Assembly: GCA_016196065.1 (NCBI GenBank)
Contig: JACPYL010000010.1
Coordinates: 62,001 to 126,000, forward strand
Direction: 5' to 3'
Source: Acidobacteriota bacterium
Lineage (GTDB): Bacteria > Acidobacteriota > Terriglobia > Terriglobales > Acidobacteriaceae
Length of the DNA: 64,000 nucleotides
Part shown: positions 9,020 through 17,129 of the stretch, piece after piece
Layout of the letters: every line of letters begins with the position of its first letter
How positions within the stretch are numbered: position 1 is the stretch's first letter
The notes under the pieces: model-generated
The model's database searches: none
What the model was told of the DNA's origin: nothing
What the model saw: only the letters and a program-made list of their open reading frames with translations
Position numbers and translations under genes: made by a program

Positions 9020-10996
9020 ATGCGCTTGTCCCAAATCTCATCCGTGACGCTGTTATCGACATTCTTTTTGTGTTCGGCGTATGCGGCCTCTGCTCCGGCT
9101 GTCGCGCCCAAAACCGCACCCGCCGCTCCGGCGCCGATCGCCACGCTCGCCGACAAGGCGTTGTCCGAGCGCGTCGTGGACTATCAGATCGACGCTCGCT
9201 TTGACGCCGTGAAGCACACCGTCGACGCCACCGAGATCCTGACGTATCGCAATCTCACCGGCCAGCCCCAGGACACTTTTCCATTCCATCTCTATCTGAA
9301 CGCGTTTAACCCAACTTCGACGTTTCTGAAGGAAGAGCGTCGCGACCGCTCGGAATTCAAGTGGAAAGAAAAATACAAAGCCTCCGCTGAAGTGAAATCG
9401 CTGGAGGTTGTCGGGATGGGCGACCTCACCTCGCAAATCAAATTCGTATCGCCGGATGACGGCAACCCGGACGATCGCACTGTGTTCCAGGTCAAACTGC
9501 CACGCCCGGTTGCGCCCAACGATTCCGTCCAATTCAAGATCACTTTTCACGATCAGTTCGGCCAAGTCTTCGCCCGCACTGGCTACGACGGAAACTTTAT
9601 GATGGGCGTGCAGTGGTTCCCGAAAGTTGGCGTCTGGTGGCAGGGCGCGTGGAATTGCCATCAGTTCCACGCGAACACCGAATTTTTCGCCGACTACGGC
9701 ACCTATGACGTAAAGCTCACCGTGCCGCAGAACGAAGTCGTCGGCGCCAGTGGAGTTCTGACCAGCCAAGCCGCTAACAGCGATGGCACCCAGACCCTCG
9801 TCTTCCGTGGTGAAGACATCCACGACTTCGCGTGGACCGCCCAGCCTGATTACAAGGTTTTCGAGAGCGACTTCAATGGCAGCATGGGCAAGGTGAAAAT
9901 TCGCCTGCTCATGCAACCCGGCCATGTGAGCCAGGCCGATCGTCATATGCGCATCATGCAGGACGCCTTGAAGCGCTTCGACGAATGGTATGGCCCCTAT
10001 CCTTATAAGGTGATCACTGTGGTCGATCCCGGCAACCTTCGTGCCGGCGGCATGGAGTACCCGACATTAATCACTGGCGACACCACCTGGTGGATGCCCG
10101 ACGGTCTGCGCTTCGTCGAGCAAGTCGTCGAGCATGAATTCGGACATCAGTACTGGTACGGCATGGTCGGTTCCAACGAGTTTGAAGATGCGTGGCTGGA
10201 TGAAGGAATCAACAGCTATACCGAGTGCAAGATCCTCGACGACATTTTTGGCAAAGACAATTCCGCGATGGATTTGTGGCACATTACGGAAAACGACGTT
10301 TCGCAGCAACGCAATGGCTACCTTTCCGCCGCCGACCTCGATCCGATGTCGCGTTTTGCCTATCAATACGTGAATGGCTCATCGTATGGCAACATCACGT
10401 ACGGCAAGACCGCGACCGTCTTATACACGCTCGAAAAAGTGATTGGTGCGGAAACGCTGAAGCGCGCGATTCACACCTACTTCATGAAGTACCGCTTCAC
10501 GCATCCCACCAAGGAAGATTTTCTCAAGACCGTCGAAGAAGTCAGCGGCCAAAATCTGCGCTGGTATTTCGATCAGGCCGTGTACGGTACTGCCGTCCTG
10601 GACTATGAAATCATGCGCGCTCATTCCGACCGTCTCGACTGGTATGTGGAAAAACAGCCAGACGAAAAGAAAGGCGAGACGATGTATCGCACCATGGTCA
10701 TCGTTCATCGCAAAGGCGATTTTATTTTCCCGGTGGATGTTGTGATCAAGTTCGACAACGGCGAATCAGTCACCGAACACTGGGACGGCAAGGATCGCTG
10801 GGTGCGTTATACCTATGACAAGAAAGCGAAACTAGTCTCGGCAGAAATTGATCCTGAACACGCCGTCCTCCTCGACCGGAACTATTTCAACAACAGTTAT
10901 GTCGAGAAAGAAGACGGCGGCGCGAAATGGAAGATCATCAACTACTGGACCTGGGTAGTGCAGATGCTGTCGCAATGTTTGTCGATGCTGGCATAG
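9020..10996 (+). CDS. M1-family metallopeptidase (aminopeptidase N-like), secreted
   Basis: The product has 658 residues with a signal peptide (about 1-24). The gluzincin signature HEFGH at 372-376 is followed by the third zinc ligand Glu at 395 (HExxH-x18-E), and the exopeptidase-type motif appears as GGMEYP at 343-348 in place of GAMEN. This is the standard M1 arrangement, so zinc-dependent peptide cleavage in the periplasm or outside the cell is likely. Start is supported by AAGGA 9 bases upstream. It is shorter than typical aminopeptidase N (about 870 residues), lacking most of the C-terminal helical domain. The next gene encodes a membrane protein. Confidence 0.93.
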   Translation: MRLSQISSVTLLSTFFLCSAYAASAPAVAPKTAPAAPAPIATLADKALSERVVDYQIDARFDAVKHTVDATEILTYRNLTGQPQDTFPFHLYLNAFNPTSTFLKEERRDRSEFKWKEKYKASAEVKSLEVVGMGDLTSQIKFVSPDDGNPDDRTVFQVKLPRPVAPNDSVQFKITFHDQFGQVFARTGYDGNFMMGVQWFPKVGVWWQGAWNCHQFHANTEFFADYGTYDVKLTVPQNEVVGASGVLTSQAANSDGTQTLVFRGEDIHDFAWTAQPDYKVFESDFNGSMGKVKIRLLMQPGHVSQADRHMRIMQDALKRFDEWYGPYPYKVITVVDPGNLRAGGMEYPTLITGDTTWWMPDGLRFVEQVVEHEFGHQYWYGMVGSNEFEDAWLDEGINSYTECKILDDIFGKDNSAMDLWHITENDVSQQRNGYLSAADLDPMSRFAYQYVNGSSYGNITYGKTATVLYTLEKVIGAETLKRAIHTYFMKYRFTHPTKEDFLKTVEEVSGQNLRWYFDQAVYGTAVLDYEIMRAHSDRLDWYVEKQPDEKKGETMYRTMVIVHRKGDFIFPVDVVIKFDNGESVTEHWDGKDRWVRYTYDKKAKLVSAEIDPEHAVLLDRNYFNNSYVEKEDGGAKWKIINYWTWVVQMLSQCLSMLA

Positions 10997-11090
10997 AGCC
11001 ACGAGCTTCGAGCAACTTAATACGCTGCCGCGGAATGGTTAGCTCGCAGCCCATAGCTCGAAGCGCGGAGCCTACTGAGAACTGAGACCT

Positions 11091-12026
11091 ATGACCGATC
11101 AACCCGGATTATTGCGTGAAGGATTCTCCCGCGTCTGGCAGTACCAGCGCGTGCTTTGGTTCATGTTTGCAATCAGCCTCGTGCTCGGGCATTTTTCCGC
11201 TGGCGCGATCACGCACAAGCTGGAAGGGTTCACCGATCACAGCTTGCAGTCCCTGCGCCTCACCGCCATGTTCGACTATGGCACGTACTCGGCGTTGGAA
11301 TCGAATCCGGAGGTCAAGCTCTTCGAAGTTGCCGGCGTTTCGATGTCGTTCAGCCTGCTCTTTTTCGTGATCGTTCTTTTTTTGACCGGCGGAATTCTCG
11401 AAGCCTATCGTTCCGGCCGCACGCTCACCACTCGCGAGTTTTTTGAAGCATCGGGCAGTTATTTCTGGCGCTGGGCGCGCTTGCTGGTCATGATGGTCAT
11501 CGTGATGATTCCGCCCCTGATGTTGTTGAAAGTGGTGACCGATAAGCCGACCACAATGATGATGAGTGCCGCACAAGAAAAGACCGGATTCTGGCTTCTC
11601 TTCGGTGGACTCGGTCTGATCATACTGGTCCTGATGTGCATCCGCCTGTGGTTCGACATGGCCCAGGTCCGTGCTGTCGTCGAAGAAGAAACACGCATGT
11701 GGCGCAACGCAGGCCGCGCCTTCAAACTCACTTTCAAGAATTTCGGATCCTTGTTCTGGATGTACTTCCGCATCTCTCTGGTCGGATGGCTCGTACTGGC
11801 ATTGGGCCTCTACATCTGGGCAAAGATGCCTCCGGCGCGGTCCCAAATGACATTTTTGATTTTGGAACTGGTCGTCCTCTTCGGATTCGGAACGCGTCTC
11901 TGGCAGCGAGCCTGCGAGATGATCTGGTATCAGCGCCGTTTTCTTGCACCTCTGACGTTGCCGGTTCCAGTGCCAGTCGCGCCAGCTTCGAGCCCATTAT
12001 TGACCATAGCGCCGCCACCGCAGTAG
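11091..12026 (+). CDS. Polytopic membrane protein of unknown function
   Basis: The 311-residue product has about six hydrophobic segments: residues 22-39 (LWFMFAISLVLGHF), about 83-103 (SFSLLFFVIVLFLTGGIL), about 130-146 (LLVMMVIVMIPPLMLL), about 166-184 (FWLLFGGLGLIILVLMCI), about 227-245 (RISLVGWLVLALGLYIW) and about 253-267. No recognised catalytic motif is visible. It follows the M1 peptidase by 94 bp on the same strand. The spacer carries an inverted pair GCTTCGAGC (11005-11013) and GCTCGAAGC (11056-11064), so co-transcription is possible but not certain. Confidence 0.8.
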   Translation: MTDQPGLLREGFSRVWQYQRVLWFMFAISLVLGHFSAGAITHKLEGFTDHSLQSLRLTAMFDYGTYSALESNPEVKLFEVAGVSMSFSLLFFVIVLFLTGGILEAYRSGRTLTTREFFEASGSYFWRWARLLVMMVIVMIPPLMLLKVVTDKPTTMMMSAAQEKTGFWLLFGGLGLIILVLMCIRLWFDMAQVRAVVEEETRMWRNAGRAFKLTFKNFGSLFWMYFRISLVGWLVLALGLYIWAKMPPARSQMTFLILELVVLFGFGTRLWQRACEMIWYQRRFLAPLTLPVPVPVAPASSPLLTIAPPPQ

Positions 12027-12137
12027 TCGTAGCGCCGGCGTCCCTCCGCCTGTCGCGGGGGCATCGTGCGCCCGCTGGTCGAAGGAAGACACCAAGCGCG
12101 GTTCTGCCATGACCTCCGCGCTGCTAGAATCTCCCCA

Positions 12138-13190
12138 ATGAAGAAACTTCGTCCAGCGCTGCTCTGTCTTCTGTTGGCCGTGGCGCTTCAAGCCGCCGAA
12201 GAGACCAAGCTCAGTCCATTGCCCGTCGCCTTATCCAACAATGCTGTGGTCATGACTCACGCTGGTAAAGAGTCCAGAATTCTTTCCTTCATGGGTATCG
12301 GCGCCAAGAAGACGTGGAACGATATTTCCAACAAGGTTTTTTCCCTGGACCTCCCCACCGGCAAGTGGACCGAAGTTCGATCGGTTCCCGGAGTGGCCGG
12401 ACGCCTCGCTGCTTCCGCCGCTTCATTCCGTGACCAGATCGTTCTGATCGGTGGTTATGTCGTCGATGGCCAAGGTGGAGAAGTGACCGTTCCCGACGTC
12501 AACATTTATTACCCCGACGAGAATCGTTGGTATCGCGGCGAGGATACTCCGACTCCCGTGGACGATTCCGTAGTCGGCGTTTATCGAGAGCGCTACGTTT
12601 ACCTGGTAAGTGGATGGTCAAAGACCGAACCGACCCGCAAGGTTCAGATCTACGACACCGAGAAAAATAAATGGATGGAAGGAACACCTATCCCCGGTAC
12701 ACCGGTGTTCGGGCATTCCGGGACAGTCGTTGGCGACACCATTGTTTACGTGGATGGTGCGTACAAGAATCCCAACGGCCCGAACCCCAAGTACATTGCA
12801 TCCAGCGAATGCTGGATCGGCAAGATCGCGAAGGCCGATCCCACCAAGATTGAATGGACCAAATTGCCCGAACATCCCGGTTCAGCCCGATATCGCATTG
12901 CGGCCGGCGCCGCCGACAATAAGATCTACTTCTCAGGGGGCACCGACAATCCTTATAACTATGATGGCATTGGCTATAACGGACAGCCTTCCGAGCCTTC
13001 CCCGGTGACATTTGCCTTTAACTTGAAGAGCGGTAAGTGGGAAACGATCAGCGAAAATACTCCCGATCCGGTAATGGATGCCCGCGGTCTTCTCGTAACC
13101 CGCCGGGGTCTGTTAATCGTGGGCGGCATGGAAAAAGGCCAGCAAGTTACGGCCAAAGTTGCCATTGTAAAAACCTCTCCCGCGAAGTAA
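12138..13190 (+). CDS. Exported kelch-like beta-propeller protein
   Basis: Starting at the ATG at 12138 gives 350 residues with a signal peptide (MKKLRPALLCLLLAVALQA). Repeats of about 50 residues with kelch features are visible: a GG pair after a hydrophobic strand (QIVLIGGYVVDG, KIYFSGGTDNP, GLLIVGGMEKG) and spaced Tyr/Trp (VNIYYPDENRWYRG, VQIYDTEKNKWMEG). These fit a propeller of the galactose-oxidase/kelch type. Similar proteins include sialate mutarotases, but no catalytic residues can be assigned. An upstream in-frame start would add a region with no signal peptide, so it was not chosen. Confidence 0.82.
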   Translation: MKKLRPALLCLLLAVALQAAEETKLSPLPVALSNNAVVMTHAGKESRILSFMGIGAKKTWNDISNKVFSLDLPTGKWTEVRSVPGVAGRLAASAASFRDQIVLIGGYVVDGQGGEVTVPDVNIYYPDENRWYRGEDTPTPVDDSVVGVYRERYVYLVSGWSKTEPTRKVQIYDTEKNKWMEGTPIPGTPVFGHSGTVVGDTIVYVDGAYKNPNGPNPKYIASSECWIGKIAKADPTKIEWTKLPEHPGSARYRIAAGAADNKIYFSGGTDNPYNYDGIGYNGQPSEPSPVTFAFNLKSGKWETISENTPDPVMDARGLLVTRRGLLIVGGMEKGQQVTAKVAIVKTSPAK

Positions 13191-13254
13191 CCTGTCTGCC
13201 GCCCGGACGGGTGGATGGATAGGGGTTTTCGCGTGCCCAAAGCACAGCGCGACT

Positions 13255-13276
13255 GCGTCACGATTGGGCGTGACGC
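13255..13276. promoter_or_regulatory. Inverted repeat upstream of glutamate dehydrogenase
   Basis: GCGTCACG and CGTGACGC form a perfect 8-bp inverted repeat with a 6-base spacer, 118 bp before the gdhA start. It could be an operator, or simply a transcription-end hairpin of the kelch-like gene. No T tract follows. Confidence 0.35.
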
Positions 13277-13393
13277 CTATCACGGCAGAGCTTCTCCCGC
13301 AGGCTTTCAATGTTCGCAGCCGCACTTCTTGCGGTGTCCCTGACGACTGACATTCTGTCATTCTCAAAATAAAAAATTCGGAGGCTACAGCCC

Positions 13394-14791
13394 ATGACTA
13401 CCGTGATGGAACCGCCCAAAATGAATCTCGCGGCGGAATACATTTCTCAAACCATGAGTCTCGTGAAAGCCAAGAATCCAGCCGAGCCTGAATTCCACCA
13501 GGCCGTCCTGGAAGTGTTCGACTCCTTGCGGCTCGTGCTCGACCGTCATCCTGAGTATCAGGAAGCAAGAATTCTGGAACGCATCACCGAACCCGAACGC
13601 GTCCTGATGTTCCGCGTCCCCTGGTTCGACGACCGCGGCAACGTGCAAGTGAACCGTGGTTTCCGCATCGAAATGAACAGCGCCATCGGACCTTATAAAG
13701 GAGGCCTGCGCTTCCACTCGTCAGTGAATCTCGGCATCCTGAAGTTTTTGGCCTTTGAACAGGTTTTCAAAAACTCGCTGACTACGCTGCCCATGGGCGG
13801 CGGCAAGGGTGGATCCGATTTCGATCCCAAGGGAAAGAGCGACAACGAAGTGATGCGTTTCTGCCAGAGTTTCATGACCGAACTGGCGCACCACATTGGG
13901 CCGAACACGGATGTGCCCGCGGGCGACATCGGCGTGGGCGGCCGCGAAATCGGTTTCCTGTTTGGACAATACAAACGCATGCGCAACGAATTTTCGGGCG
14001 TCCTGACCGGCAAGGGCCTGGCTTGGGGCGGTTCGCTGATTCGTCCCGAAGCCACCGGCTACGGTTGCGTTTACTTCGCCCAGGAAATGTTGAAGACCCG
14101 GAACCAGACCCTCGAAGGCAAGACTTGTCTAGTCTCGGGCAGCGGCAACGTCTCGCAGTACACAGTTGAAAAACTTCTTGATCTGGGTGCGAAGCCGGTA
14201 ACTCTCTCTGACTCCGACGGCGTGATTTACGACGCTGACGGTATCAATCGGGAGAAACTCGCCTTCGTGATGGAGTTGAAGAACAATCGTCGCGGACGCA
14301 TCAAGGAGTACACGGAGAAATTCCGAAGCGCCATCTACAGCCCGACCGACCGGAAACTCGATCACAACTGGCTGTGGGCGATCAAAGCGGATTGCGCGTT
14401 CCCGAGCGCCACGCAGAATGAGATCAACGCAAAAGACGCGGTCAATCTCATTAAGAATGGCGTCTATGTGGTCAGCGAGGGAGCGAACATGCCGAGCACC
14501 CTCGAAGCCACACGACTGTTCCTCGAAGCGAAAGTCCTTTATGGTCCTGCCAAGGCAGCCAATGCCGGCGGCGTGGCCACGTCAGGACTGGAAATGGCAC
14601 AGAACAGCATGCGCATCTCCTGGTCGCGTGAAGAAGTGGACGATCGTCTCCACAAGATCATGATCTGCATTCACAAAAACTGCTTTGAAACGGCCGAAAA
14701 ATACGGCACGCCCGGCAACTATGTGAACGGCGCCAATATCGCTGGCTTCCTGAAAGTGGCCAATTCGATGCTGGACCAGGGCCTGGTTTAG
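13394..14791 (+). CDS. gdhA: Glutamate dehydrogenase, hexameric NADP-type
   Basis: The 465-residue length and motifs match hexameric bacterial GdhA: substrate-binding region GPYKGGLRFH (about 96-105), the catalytic-lysine loop LPMGGGKGGSDFDPKG, VPAGDIGVGGREIGFL, and the Rossmann segment SGSGNVSQYTVEKLL. The enzyme interconverts 2-oxoglutarate plus ammonium and glutamate in the cytoplasm. GGAGG 9 bases upstream supports the start. NADP specificity is inferred from similarity to the E. coli-like subfamily and is not proven. It ends in a bidirectional-terminator-like hairpin facing the convergent ankyrin gene. Confidence 0.96.
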   Translation: MTTVMEPPKMNLAAEYISQTMSLVKAKNPAEPEFHQAVLEVFDSLRLVLDRHPEYQEARILERITEPERVLMFRVPWFDDRGNVQVNRGFRIEMNSAIGPYKGGLRFHSSVNLGILKFLAFEQVFKNSLTTLPMGGGKGGSDFDPKGKSDNEVMRFCQSFMTELAHHIGPNTDVPAGDIGVGGREIGFLFGQYKRMRNEFSGVLTGKGLAWGGSLIRPEATGYGCVYFAQEMLKTRNQTLEGKTCLVSGSGNVSQYTVEKLLDLGAKPVTLSDSDGVIYDADGINREKLAFVMELKNNRRGRIKEYTEKFRSAIYSPTDRKLDHNWLWAIKADCAFPSATQNEINAKDAVNLIKNGVYVVSEGANMPSTLEATRLFLEAKVLYGPAKAANAGGVATSGLEMAQNSMRISWSREEVDDRLHKIMICIHKNCFETAEKYGTPGNYVNGANIAGFLKVANSMLDQGLV

Positions 14792-14880
14792 AGAACGGCA
14801 CTAGCACTGGCATTTAGCAAAAACGGGCCGCAGCCACACCATCCCCGGCGAGGCGGCGGCCCGATCGAACTTCATCCGTA

Positions 14881-14902
14881 GAGACGGGGCTTGCCTCGTC
14901 TC
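14881..14902. terminator. Palindrome between convergent gdhA and ankyrin genes
   Basis: The 22-base palindrome GAGACGGGGC-TT-GCCTCGTCTC (one mismatch pair) lies 2 bp beyond the ankyrin gene's stop and downstream of gdhA. It belongs to a family with copies at 23651-23672 and 38675-38692. Two of the three copies are located between convergent genes, fitting a role as a two-way transcription stop. Confidence 0.6.
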
Positions 14903-14903
14903 T

Positions 14904-16412
14904 CTATTCAAGTAGCTTGTGTTCCCGCAGGACGGCGTCTACCTCCGCATTCCCCGTTGGCGTGTTGCAGTCTTTCATGGAGTCCCCCGCCGCAATCAGT
15001 AGCCGAGCGACTTCGGCATGATCCCCGCCCGGTTCGCCGCAGTTTCGCGTTCCGTGATGCAGCCATCCCGACGGAGTCGCGTGAAACGCCTGGTCCTTAA
15101 TATCCAGAGACGCGTGGTGATCGAGCAGCAGTTTCACCAGATCGGCGTATCCCTTCCAGGAAGCCCAGTGCAGGGCGGTGCCGCCGTGTTCTCCTCGAGC
15201 ATCGACCGGCAGGCCGGCTGCCAGCAACCCGCGGACGGCCGACGTGTTGTGAACGGATGCCAGGTGCGGGATCAGATTTTGATATCCAGGCTGGGAACTC
15301 ACACCAGGCAGAGCCGCGAGTGGATCACCGGCATGGCCCGCTTGCTCGACGAATTGATCGAGCGCAGATAGGTCTGTCTTTGCCCCGCGCGATTGCAGGA
15401 ATGCGGCCACCTCTTTTTGACCACTTAGGACGGCAAGCGCATAGGCGGTCCGTCCGTCGTGTCGTCGGACATTCAGGTCGGCGCCGTGATCAAGCAGGGT
15501 CGTGACGATCTTGACGCTTCGCCCACGCCAGACCGCCCAGTGCAGCGCGGTATTGCCCTGTTCGTTGGTCTCGTTCGGGTCGCCGCCCGCATTCAGTAGA
15601 AGTTGCAGTCCTTCGCTATCTTCGCGGTCCAGCATGTGCTTGAGCGCATTGGATCCATCAACCTTTGCACCGTGCCGGAGCAGCAGCTTCATACAGGCTA
15701 GATCGTGATGCTCGGTCGAGTGGTAAAGAGACTCGTTGTCGTTCGGGTTCGCCCCCGCTTCCAGCAACGCCAAAGTCAGCGCAGGATTATTGTTAATGCC
15801 ACTTGCCGCGTATAGGCAGGAAAGTGGATTGTCGGGCAAATCCTCGGGCGTGAAAGAGGCATTCGGATCAGCGCCATGACGCAAGAGGACTTGAGCGGTT
15901 GCTAACAGGCCCGCAGACCGCACGGATTGCCCATTGGCGTAACGGGAAAAACAGACGTAGAGCAGCGGCACACAGTCTTGCGGACCGCTCTTTGCATTGA
16001 CAAGCGCCGGCGTTTCCGTGACTGTGCGCTCGACCAGCACATGATCTCCGAGGACCAGTCCCACATAGAACCCGGCATTGGCAACCTTCGGATTTGCTAC
16101 GCGTAGTGCCTCCGCGCGTTGCAAGTCAGAAACGGCTGCGTCGATGAACGCGGCTACCAGTTCCTGAAAATTCAGGTTTGATTCGACGAGGAACGCCCGG
16201 AAGCGTGGCCAACTCGCGAAGCCTTGCTCTCGGGCGACGGCTAGCTGTGCATCGTGGAGCGCGGGGACTGCGCTAGTTTTCAGTTTCGGCGAGTAAAGGT
16301 GCAAACGTTGCGTTGCTTTGGAATCGCCAGCCTTGCTGGCTCTGAGCAGCGCTTTCGCCTGCTTGCGGTAGAACTCAAGATTGTGGCGGACAACTTCGGA
16401 TTGGGTCGGCAT
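14904..16412 (-). CDS. Ankyrin-repeat protein
   Basis: The ATG at 16412 is preceded by a strong AAAGGAGG ribosome site, giving 502 residues (MPTQSEVVRHNLEFYRKQAK) instead of a longer in-frame extension. From about residue 95 onward there are ankyrin repeats (PNDNESLYHSTEHHDLACMK, NTALHWAVWRGRSVKIVTTL, DGRTAYALAVLSGQKEVAAF, GTALHWASWKGYADLVKLLL). The N-terminal 90 residues are helical and similar to those found in other soil-bacterial ankyrin proteins. There is no signal peptide, so a cytoplasmic protein-binding role is likely. It is the last gene of a seven-gene minus-strand run. Confidence 0.85.
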   Translation of the reverse strand: MPTQSEVVRHNLEFYRKQAKALLRASKAGDSKATQRLHLYSPKLKTSAVPALHDAQLAVAREQGFASWPRFRAFLVESNLNFQELVAAFIDAAVSDLQRAEALRVANPKVANAGFYVGLVLGDHVLVERTVTETPALVNAKSGPQDCVPLLYVCFSRYANGQSVRSAGLLATAQVLLRHGADPNASFTPEDLPDNPLSCLYAASGINNNPALTLALLEAGANPNDNESLYHSTEHHDLACMKLLLRHGAKVDGSNALKHMLDREDSEGLQLLLNAGGDPNETNEQGNTALHWAVWRGRSVKIVTTLLDHGADLNVRRHDGRTAYALAVLSGQKEVAAFLQSRGAKTDLSALDQFVEQAGHAGDPLAALPGVSSQPGYQNLIPHLASVHNTSAVRGLLAAGLPVDARGEHGGTALHWASWKGYADLVKLLLDHHASLDIKDQAFHATPSGWLHHGTRNCGEPGGDHAEVARLLIAAGDSMKDCNTPTGNAEVDAVLREHKLLE

Positions 16413-16703
16413 ACGACCTCCTTTCAAATCGTGCCCATCGTCCGCATAACGGGCTGAAAGAAGGTCCAGCAACTGCAGGATTCGAAGAGGTGGGAAAATC
16501 CCTTTCCGCGGACCGGATGCGCCCTTGTGCGCTAGAGAAGTATAGCGAGTCGTTGCCCGATCGCGCAAAGTCCGCAAGACACACGAACGAGAAGAACGGA
16601 TGGATCCGATTCGATCCATCCGCCTCGCTGGCACGATGATTCCATGTCATGGGACGATCATTGCCAGTTGCGCCCGCTCGAACGCGGGCAGGTCTGTAGA
16701 TTT

Positions 16704-16946
16704 CTATTCTTTCGGACTCCGCCGCCAGATCGGCAACGCCGGATTCCACTGGTGGACTTCCCGTTCGAAATTGCGCACGGGAGCACCCACGCCGGTCAGC
16801 TCTGCTTCTTCCAGAATCTTGGCGATGCGTGCATCGAGCCTCTTGCGGAGTTCCGGTAGCGCTACCTGATCCGACAACTGTGCATGCGTCAGTGTGCCGT
16901 GGCCTTCACACAATGGACATTCAATCTTTGCGCCTTGGTCCGTCAT
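16704..16946 (-). CDS. Small zinc-ribbon-like protein
   Basis: The 80-residue product begins MTDQGAKIECPLCEGHGTLT. The CPLCEGHG segment resembles one half of a DnaJ-type CxxCxGxG zinc knuckle, but only one CxxC pair exists, so zinc would have to be bound by a dimer or with other ligands. The middle (SDQVALPELRKRLDARIAKI) is likely helical. A GTG at 16958 preceded by GGAAGGG is an alternative start. It lies between the phosphatase and ankyrin genes on the same strand. Function unknown. The 291 bp between it and the ankyrin start hold no gene I can support. Confidence 0.6.
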   Translation of the reverse strand: MTDQGAKIECPLCEGHGTLTHAQLSDQVALPELRKRLDARIAKILEEAELTGVGAPVRNFEREVHQWNPALPIWRRSPKE

Positions 16947-17129
16947 GATGGGATTCACCCGCGCCCTTCCAGTGGAGGATTGACTGCTGGATTCAAACCG
17001 ATTAAAGGCCGCGAAAATGGAGTGCACAGTGACAGACAGCACCTCGGCGAGTGAGGCGCCTCACAAGGGGTAAGCCCAGTGGCTAAGGGCTATTTCTGAG
17101 TGCGGAGCGACTGAGTGCTAACGGCTGCC

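Noticed and set aside
9053-9946. 297-codon minus-strand ORF
   Set aside because: Fully antisense to the M1 peptidase, which has clear catalytic motifs.
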